From Diadema setosum (taxonomy: Eukaryota; Echinodermata; Echinoidea; Diadematoida; Diadematidae), in the NCBI RefSeq assembly GCF_964275005.1, contig NC_092690.1, positions 6,115,336 to 6,179,335 of the forward strand: a DNA stretch of 64,000 nucleotides, read 5' to 3'. The notes beneath the pieces were generated by a model. The model made no database searches and had not been told where the DNA came from. It saw nothing but the letters and a program-made list of their open reading frames with translations. How positions within the stretch are numbered: position 1 is the first letter of the stretch; every line of letters starts with the position of its first letter. Below, piece by piece: positions 63,201 to 64,000 of this stretch. Position numbers and translations under genes: made by a program.

Positions 63201-63916
63201 ACAATGCGTAACGGTTCTTTTCTCATCATTCAGTTTATTCTGTTTCTAATGTAGAATGAAAATAAGCCGAATTATTCCCATTGATATCAACTGTTAGAAG
63301 ACCACATTTTCAGAAATGTATATCTAATCTAGAAACTACAGTTCTTAATATCAAATTTGGAAATATTACCTTCATCGTTTTATCGCTGTTGATGTTGTTG
63401 TTGTTTAATGTACCGCAGGTACCTTTGGAACAATGACATTTCTAGGCTTGAAAATGACACTTTTAGGGACCTTGAGAGATCACGGTGGCTGTAAGTATAT
63501 CTATCTGTATGACTTGCTTTCCATAAAAAAGAATACTCTACTAAATCCGGTCGTACATTTTTAATTATTTAATAATTCATACTCATTTACAATTAGTATT
63601 GCTGACATTATTACTATCGCTAATGATTATTGTTATTGGACAACTGCATTCAACGGTACATATGTATATTGGACAACTGCATTCAACGGTACACATGTAC
63701 GATCCCATTATAGATTCATTTTCTATGTTTCAAATCATTAGCTGATCATTATAATCTGTCTCTTTTTCCACACTTTTAGTCTGTCTTTCTTCTTGTATAC
63801 ATTGACTTAAATGAATACACGCATACATTGTTGTACCTGGACAGGTATCTTTCAAACAACAACATATCGTTCATCGAGGCTGGGGCTTTTAATGGTTTAA
63901 TCAACGTTTGGTGGTT
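27814..63916 (+). CDS. Multi-exon leucine-rich-repeat ectodomain gene, 3' end outside window
   Basis: At least 27 exons can be placed: a signal-peptide exon, a short Cys-containing exon and 25 exons each encoding one LRR of 23-28 residues. Joined, they encode about 644 residues with no stop and consistent phases (exon 1 ends in phase 1, all later introns are phase 2). The LRRs fit the form DLSxNxIxxIxxxAFxGLxxLxxL, the typical extracellular ~24-residue class. The product is therefore predicted to be secreted or a cell-surface receptor ectodomain. One-LRR-per-exon with phase 2 introns is known from LGR/glycoprotein-hormone and relaxin-type receptors and some other LRR receptors. The repeat number here is larger than in LGRs, and no transmembrane, Ig or GPCR exon is reached, so no name is given. 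Introns average over 1 kb and are rich in transposons. Exons between those listed could have been missed. Confidence 0.88.
27996..28115. repeat. Inverted SINE-tail module between (TA)n tracts
   Basis: A segment reading GAGCAAAGAAATTGGGTTTT at 28052 is followed, around the centre CGGG at 28077, by its near reverse complement (ATGAAAATCCATTTTATTTG). It matches the tail of the tRNA-derived SINE at 48423-48580 in opposite orientations. (TA)n lies on the left (about 27950-27995) and again at about 28165-28200. Confidence 0.75.
28484..28590. repeat. Degenerate TTGGTCTA minisatellite
   Basis: TTGGTCTA recurs about five times with spacing of roughly 20 bases, with drifted copies such as TTCGTCCA between them. 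It lies in intron 1 of the LRR gene. Confidence 0.7.
28600..30534. other. Intron 1, sequence with no recognised element
   Basis: No exon or known element could be recognised. A (TG)n tract lies at 30170-30202 and a (TTTA)n tract at 30297-30345, followed by a T run. Confidence 0.5.
30535..32003. mobile_element. Candidate 1.47-kb inverted-repeat DNA element
   Basis: The 31-bp left end (CAGTCAGGCCCAGGCGCAGA...) and the right end at 31973-32003 are inverted repeats with one mismatch. GTTGT directly flanks both ends, a possible 5-bp target duplication. The inner part of each terminus is itself a palindrome, AGGCGCAG-AAAA-CTGCGCCT. The interior has no long frame and carries a nested palindromic insertion (31730-31921). 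Superfamily not assigned. Confidence 0.65.
31730..31921. mobile_element. Near-perfect 192-bp palindromic MITE with 9-bp target duplication
   Basis: Two 96-bp arms are almost exact reverse complements (one visible mismatch, ACAATGTGG against CCACATCGT). The termini are TAGTCTAGCGGGCGACG. ACTTGCTTG is duplicated at 31721-31729 and 31922-31930. A 9-bp duplication fits Mutator-like elements, and the foldback form resembles MULE-derived MITEs; that family call is inferred. Confidence 0.85.
32221..32272 (+). CDS. LRR gene exon 2: Cys-containing N-cap
   Basis: The acceptor is ATGCACAG|ATCAG and the donor AC|GTGAGT. It reads QCLDGQPQPDSEKFNC with two cysteines, plus one at the mature N-terminus from exon 1. 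Entry is phase 1 and exit phase 2, so it links the signal exon to the LRR series. It is a likely LRR N-terminal cap, though shorter than a standard LRRNT. Confidence 0.7.
33038..33723 (+). mobile_element. MITE family B, copy 2
   Basis: Full-length plus-orientation copy (686 bp), TGTGACCGTGCACCTC to GAGGTGCAGGGTCACA, lying between Cys exon 2 and LRR exon 1. Few differences from the 44056 copy. Confidence 0.85.
34215..34270 (-). repeat. MITE family B, short relic
   Basis: TTCAAGCGCTTTATCTTTAC followed by CAAGCCGTGCAAGCTGT matches the middle of family B in reverse orientation. Confidence 0.5.
34552..34623 (+). CDS. LRR exon 1
   Basis: 72 nt, phase 2-2. Reads GSLNASVSTIVRGAFLEHN then LKS, with the GAF of the LRR core. 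N-glycosylation sequon NAS. Acceptor GATACAG, donor GTAAGT. Confidence 0.75.
34938..35421. mobile_element. Inverted-repeat element family A, uninterrupted copy
   Basis: 484 bp with CTGAATATAAGAACGACCCA at the left and its reverse complement at the right. It is the uninterrupted reference for the copy at 2077-11361. Internal GACTTGGGTCGTTCTTTGAA phrases repeat as in the other copy. Confidence 0.85.
36110..36184 (+). CDS. LRR exon 2
   Basis: 75 nt, phase 2-2. Reads YLRKNKITLIEEGAFEGLGN then LLAL. The acceptor is TATCACAAG|C. A second AG nine bases downstream (TCTCAG) would also keep the frame but would remove the start of the repeat. Confidence 0.85.
36239..36305. repeat. (TA)n microsatellite
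   Basis: A 67-bp TA tract with one TGTA interruption, 55 bp after LRR exon 2. Confidence 0.95.
36655..36710 (-). repeat. tRNA-derived SINE fragment
   Basis: On the minus strand, AGGAGGTCGTAGGTTCGAAT followed by CCTGCTCGAG contains a B-box-like GGTTCGAATCC preceded by an anticodon-arm-like CCGGTGATCAGG. It abuts the left end of MITE B copy 3, whose first bases are missing. Confidence 0.55.
36711..37394 (+). mobile_element. MITE family B, copy 3
   Basis: Plus orientation, CGTGCACCTC to GCAGGGTCACA. The outermost TGTGAC is replaced by SINE-like sequence. Confidence 0.82.
38011..38082 (+). CDS. LRR exon 3
   Basis: 72 nt, phase 2-2. Reads DLSTNDIQMIRR then TFRGLHKLLWL. Acceptor GCTCTTAAG, donor GTGAGT. 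Confidence 0.9.
39519..39535. repeat. Possible hAT-type terminus
   Basis: CCTGGATCCGCCCCTGG next to a C-rich tract resembles the CAGGGGCGGATCCAGG end seen in some hAT elements. No opposite end is convincing. Confidence 0.3.
40011..40221 (+). mobile_element. MITE family B, truncated copy 4
   Basis: The first ~210 bp only (TGTGACGGTGCACCTC to CGAACATTTTTG), then unrelated sequence. Confidence 0.8.
40702..40770 (+). CDS. LRR exon 4
   Basis: 69 nt, phase 2-2. Reads TLSNNRITEIEDHAFNGLE then LVL, one residue shorter than most. Acceptor TGACCCAAG, donor GTAAGT. Confidence 0.85.
41395..41463 (+). CDS. LRR exon 5
   Basis: 69 nt, phase 2-2. Reads DLSDNYIISISSGEFSGV then TWL. Acceptor CTTTTCAG, donor GTAAGT. 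Confidence 0.9.
41515..41557. repeat. (TA)n microsatellite
   Basis: Directly borders the left arm of the palindrome at 41558-41774. Confidence 0.95.
41558..41774. repeat. 217-bp palindrome, 100-bp arms, hammerhead-like core
   Basis: Arms 41558-41657 and 41675-41774 are essentially exact reverse complements with a 17-bp spacer. Each arm carries CTGAGGA, a short GACC/GGTC stem and GAAA (right arm 41697-41719 plus; left arm 41613-41635 minus). It has (TA)n on the left and, 56 bp further on, a second (TA)n. Confidence 0.85.
41831..41898. repeat. (TA)n microsatellite
   Basis: A 68-bp tract between two inverted repeats. Confidence 0.95.
41969..42050. repeat. 82-bp inverted repeat
   Basis: The arms pair around ATACGGAT; the inner 17 bp (GTTGACTGCAGGTTCAT and its complement) match exactly and the outer part is looser. 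A (CT)n/(TA)n tract follows to 42090. Confidence 0.75.
42333..42500 (-). repeat. Degenerate MITE family B relic
   Basis: AACTGAAATTTTGCACGC, then AACTTTTAAAGCAGTAGTA and a CTTATCACACTTG segment match family B in reverse order and orientation, with many differences. Confidence 0.55.
43372..43440 (+). CDS. LRR exon 6
   Basis: 69 nt, phase 2-2. Reads FLLGNEITTLNFSSYGGLS then ELL. It contains the sequon NFS. Acceptor GACAATAG, donor GTAAGT. Confidence 0.8.
43454..43497. repeat. (TA)n microsatellite
   Basis: Begins 14 bp after LRR exon 6. Confidence 0.95.
44056..44746 (+). mobile_element. MITE family B, copy 5
   Basis: A 691-bp full copy with clean ends, TGTGACCGTGCACCTC and GAGGTGCAGGGTCACA, flanked by TA on each side. 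It is the best reference copy here. Confidence 0.88.
44778..44818. repeat. (TA)n microsatellite
   Basis: Directly borders the palindrome at 44819-45030. A shorter TA tract lies at 45079-45099 on its other side. Confidence 0.95.
44819..45030. repeat. 212-bp palindrome, 106-bp arms, hammerhead-like core
   Basis: Arms meet at 44924/44925 with almost no spacer and a few mismatches. Each arm carries CTGACGA, a GGTCTG/CAGACC stem with an AGG loop, and GAAA (right arm 44942-44968 plus; left arm 44881-44907 minus). Confidence 0.85.
45149..45220 (+). CDS. LRR exon 7
   Basis: 72 nt, phase 2-2. Reads DLSRNRIGSLRRGEFDGLES then LA. Acceptor AAACGTAG, donor GTAAGT. It lies just downstream of a (TA)n-flanked palindrome. 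Confidence 0.88.
45440..45990 (-). repeat. Degenerate MITE family B copy
   Basis: Landmarks such as GAAAAGAGGTTCTGAAGTA, TAATCTTTACCTAGCCGTG and AACACACTCTGTCCATGA follow the reverse-complement order of family B. The 100-codon frame at 45703-46005 falls within it and is not a gene. Confidence 0.65.
46255..46326 (+). CDS. LRR exon 8
   Basis: 72 nt, phase 2-2. Reads FLAQNYITEIEVGAFDGL then RLLIL. Acceptor CTACACAG, donor GTATGT. Confidence 0.88.
46628..46709. repeat. (TA)n then (TG)n microsatellite
   Basis: TA at about 46628-46666, an irregular linker, then TG at about 46684-46709. Confidence 0.9.
47160..47221. repeat. Pentanucleotide tract
   Basis: TTTTA, TTTCA and TTCAA pentamers follow one another, showing stepwise drift of one array. 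Confidence 0.85.
48027..48098 (+). CDS. LRR exon 9
   Basis: 72 nt, phase 2-2. Reads DIADNNLLEIHSGLFDPF then LLML. Acceptor GTTTCAG after a long T run, donor GTAAGT. Confidence 0.88.
48193..48236. repeat. (TA)n microsatellite
   Basis: A TA tract about 95 bp after LRR exon 9. Confidence 0.95.
48423..48580 (+). mobile_element. tRNA-derived SINE
   Basis: The head contains an A-box-like TAGCTCAGTCGGTAGAGC, an anticodon loop CTAGTAA (AGT, Thr-like) and a B-box GGTTCGAATCC, with an imperfect acceptor stem. The tail, GATGAAAACCCATTTTCTTT and onward, is not tRNA sequence and recurs inverted at 27996-28115. A (TA)n tract follows. Confidence 0.7.
48577..48620. repeat. (TA)n microsatellite
   Basis: Directly downstream of the SINE tail. 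Confidence 0.95.
49255..49450 (+). repeat. Degenerate MITE family B, 3' part
   Basis: AAGTTTGTGTTTTCTTTAAA, CGAGTAATACATCG and TTGTGGTGCAGAGT follow the family B order. Confidence 0.6.
49766..50130 (+). repeat. Degenerate MITE family B, 5' and middle part
   Basis: TTCATATTTTCTGAGGAAGC, GAATAGTGTGATTATGAGTG and TTTCAGTTTAATTTGACAAC follow the family B order. Confidence 0.6.
50154..50218. repeat. (TA)n/(TATG)n microsatellite
   Basis: An interrupted TA tract within the relic above. Confidence 0.9.
50671..50742 (+). CDS. LRR exon 10
   Basis: 72 nt, phase 2-2. Reads NISNNNNAVIKGNSFDNVA then LLLL. It contains the sequon NIS. Acceptor ATACTGCAG, donor GTAAGT. Confidence 0.85.
51303..51374 (+). 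CDS. LRR exon 11
   Basis: 72 nt, phase 2-2. Reads DIWNIDLKEVERGAFESL then LFYL. It is the last repeat with a clear GAF core before a divergent block. Acceptor TTTTGCAG, donor GTAAGT. Confidence 0.85.
51855..51926 (+). CDS. LRR-series exon 12, divergent
   Basis: 72 nt, phase 2-2. Reads YHEENAGNLEEEREFVSF then ARL. It is highly acidic and lacks the N-x-I and GAF positions, but length, phase and splice sites are kept (acceptor ATCGACAG, donor GTAAGT). Confidence 0.7.
52408..52479 (+). CDS. LRR-series exon 13, divergent
   Basis: 72 nt, phase 2-2. Reads DLWRGDLPDIKRDAVDSQ then LLQ. The DL start and LL near the end survive. Acceptor TTTCTTAG, donor TG|GTGAGC. Confidence 0.7.
52887..52912. repeat. 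(TA)n microsatellite
   Basis: A short TA tract in the intron between exons 13 and 14 of the LRR series. Confidence 0.9.
53503..53580 (+). CDS. LRR-series exon 14, divergent
   Basis: 78 nt (26 residues), phase 2-2. Reads FLLTAASQNYDFELRTLIRL then VSLL. No clear LRR core remains. Acceptor AATCACAG, donor GTAAGT. Confidence 0.65.
53657..53765. repeat. (TA)n then (TG)n microsatellite
   Basis: TA at about 53657-53698, then TG with interruptions. Confidence 0.95.
53860..54345 (-). repeat. Degenerate MITE family B copy
   Basis: TTATCTTACCAAGCCGTGTT, AACCCGAAACTGAGCAT and CATACAAGGTCACAT match family B reversed. Confidence 0.6.
54616..54684 (+). CDS. LRR-series exon 15, divergent
   Basis: 69 nt, phase 2-2. 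Reads SQSYGNNRTSETDVNSLNK then VR, polar with the sequon NRT. Acceptor GTGTGACAG, donor ATC|GTACGT. The open frame continues into the intron, so the splice call rests on the pattern. Confidence 0.6.
54939..55212. mobile_element. Foldback MITE family D, copy 2
   Basis: Begins CACTCTTAAAACATCTGA and ends GACTCGGATGTTTTAATAGTG. It is diverged from the 2205 copy, with weakened arms. A 47-base T run (55107-55153) sits where the other copy has six T. Confidence 0.8.
55459..55504. repeat. (TA)n then (T)n
   Basis: TA tract running into a T run, about 110 bp upstream of exon 16 of the LRR series. Confidence 0.9.
55611..55694 (+). CDS. LRR-series exon 16, divergent and long
   Basis: 84 nt (28 residues), phase 2-2. 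Reads TITRQGISEITRDGRINLL then PVIPFL. The GISEI part resembles NxIxxI. Acceptor TTGATCAG, donor GTAAGT. Confidence 0.68.
55800..55873. repeat. (TG)n microsatellite
   Basis: Interrupted TG tract, about 74 bp. Confidence 0.95.
55965..56670. repeat. Compound of degenerate MITE B pieces
   Basis: A reversed piece (ATGTGACCCTTCATCACAAA to about 56330) is followed by a plus-oriented piece (AGCACGGTTTAGTAAAGA to GGTGCAGGGTCACAT). A (TG)n tract at 56588-56655 has expanded within the second. The order suggests two insertions or an inverted rearrangement. Confidence 0.6.
56690..57060 (+). repeat. Degenerate MITE family B, 5' part
   Basis: CACAAAACCAACAAAGTCGA and onward follows the start of family B. 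From about 56810 reversed landmarks appear (AGTTGAAAGTGAAGAGTATG; CATCACACTATGACTACC), so it is rearranged. Confidence 0.45.
57356..57427 (+). CDS. LRR exon 17
   Basis: 72 nt, phase 2-2. Reads DLSGLNITAIEPQVFEDF then VFS. The canonical pattern returns here. It contains the sequon NIT. Acceptor AAACCCAG, donor GTAAGT. Confidence 0.85.
57911..57982 (+). CDS. LRR exon 18
   Basis: 72 nt, phase 2-2. Reads GASGNDMRVIETDTFFGL then LSIL. Acceptor CCATACAG, donor GTAAGT. Confidence 0.87.
58478..58549 (+). CDS. LRR exon 19
   Basis: 72 nt, phase 2-2. Reads NLSNSNIKVLEVNAFNGLD then LTNL. Acceptor CGAATCAG, donor GTAAGT. Confidence 0.9.
58575..58608. repeat. (GT)n microsatellite
   Basis: A GT tract 25 bp after LRR exon 19. 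Confidence 0.95.
58898..58969 (+). CDS. LRR exon 20
   Basis: 72 nt, phase 2-2. Reads DLSNNGIRHIERYVFADPI then LLEL. Acceptor AATGGTAG, donor GTGAGT. Confidence 0.9.
59505..59576 (+). CDS. LRR exon 21
   Basis: 72 nt, phase 2-2. Reads DLSGNNITRIDGPVFERLQ then LVRL. It contains the sequon NIT. Acceptor GCATTAAAG, donor GTAAGT. Confidence 0.9.
59745..60440 (+). repeat. Degenerate MITE family B copy
   Basis: AAAAGTCGCACGCAACAATT, TAGAATAGGTGTGATGACGT and AGAGTCTGCTCTTTCAGAAT follow the family order. Two (TA)n tracts (60131-60173 and 60252-60281) lie inside it. Confidence 0.65.
60878..61568 (-). mobile_element. MITE family B, copy 6 (inverted)
   Basis: Full-length reverse-orientation copy (691 bp): TGTGACCCTGCACCTC at the left, GAGGTGCACGGTCATA at the right, TA-rich flanks and (TA)n directly after. 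Confidence 0.87.
61822..61893 (+). CDS. LRR exon 22
   Basis: 72 nt, phase 2-2. Reads DLSSNHITEINGELLVGLQ then LTFL. Acceptor TTTTACAG, donor GTAAGT. Confidence 0.9.
62586..62657 (+). CDS. LRR exon 23
   Basis: 72 nt, phase 2-2. Reads DLTENAVARIDGRAFNGQD then IIRL. Acceptor GGAAATAG, donor GTAAGT. Confidence 0.88.
62789..63038. mobile_element. MITE family C
   Basis: 250 bp. The left end TGAAGGGTTTGTTTGCAAAA and the right end are inverted repeats over about 30 bp. No coding potential. A solo end of the same family lies at 251-316. Confidence 0.7.
63419..63490 (+). CDS. LRR exon 24
   Basis: 72 nt, phase 2-2. Reads YLWNNDISRLENDTFRDLE then RWL. It contains the sequon NDT. Acceptor TACCGCAG, donor GTAAGT. 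Confidence 0.9.
63635..63700. repeat. 33-bp tandem duplication
   Basis: ATTGGACAACTGCATTCAAC with following GGTACATATGTAT is repeated once, with one or two differences, in the last intron of the window. Confidence 0.9.
63845..63916 (+). CDS. LRR exon 25 (last in window)
   Basis: 72 nt, phase 2-2. Reads YLSNNNISFIEAGAFNGLI then WWL. It contains the sequon NIS. The donor GTAAGT shows that the gene continues beyond the window. Confidence 0.9.
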
Positions 63917-64000
63917 GTAAGTATTCTACGTCCAAGTCTCATTGTTAACACGTGACCAGACAGATATTCAAACTGTTGCTATGATTCCCTTTAAGCTAAC

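Overview
The window looks like a gene-poor, AT-rich segment of a marine invertebrate deuterostome genome, probably an echinoderm. That is inferred from the Gmr1-type retrotransposon, a group described from deuterostomes, from dense (TA)n microsatellites and from many short inverted-repeat elements. No species can be proved from the sequence alone. There is one real host gene, and it is large and runs off the right edge. Most of the rest is transposable elements inserted into one another.

Left part (1-12.8 kb). Positions 1-2076 hold no recognisable gene. From 2077 to 11361 lies a ~0.48 kb inverted-repeat element (family A; a second copy is at 34938-35421) that has been interrupted by a 244-bp MITE (family D, 2205-2448), a 687-bp MITE (family B, 2453-3139) and a whole-looking 7.85-kb LTR retrotransposon (3437-11287). 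The retrotransposon has two 1575-bp LTRs that look identical, a 5-bp target duplication and one long gag-pol frame in the order Gag, protease, integrase, RT, RNase H. This is the copia-like order of the Gmr1 branch of Ty3/gypsy.

Middle part (12.8-27.1 kb). This is a three-level nest. A 5'-truncated LINE (12828-13316 and 27005-27100) was hit in its (TA)n-bearing 3' UTR by a minus-strand Ty3/gypsy element of ordinary domain order with 797-bp LTRs. Its right-hand LTR was then split by a 7309-bp non-coding DNA transposon (18954-26262). That transposon has 32-bp inverted ends, a 4-bp ATGT target duplication, nine copies of a short ACGAACCGACG-like motif near its two ends and a hairpin of that motif on each side. 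I cannot assign it to a named superfamily, and it is the most unusual mobile element here.

Right part (27.8-64 kb). A single plus-strand gene is built from a signal-peptide exon (27814-27886), a short Cys-containing exon (32221-32272) and at least 25 consecutive exons that each encode one leucine-rich repeat. All LRR exons have phase 2 introns on both sides and lengths divisible by three (69-84 nt, mostly 72). About 644 residues are encoded in 36 kb, and the 3' end is outside the window. The layout resembles the LRR exons of LGR-type receptors, but no transmembrane or C-terminal domain is present to fix the family. Its introns carry many copies of MITE B of differing ages on both strands, near-perfect palindromes flanked by (TA)n (two with a hammerhead-like CTGANGA...GAAA core), tRNA-derived SINE pieces, and numerous (TA)n and (TG)n tracts.
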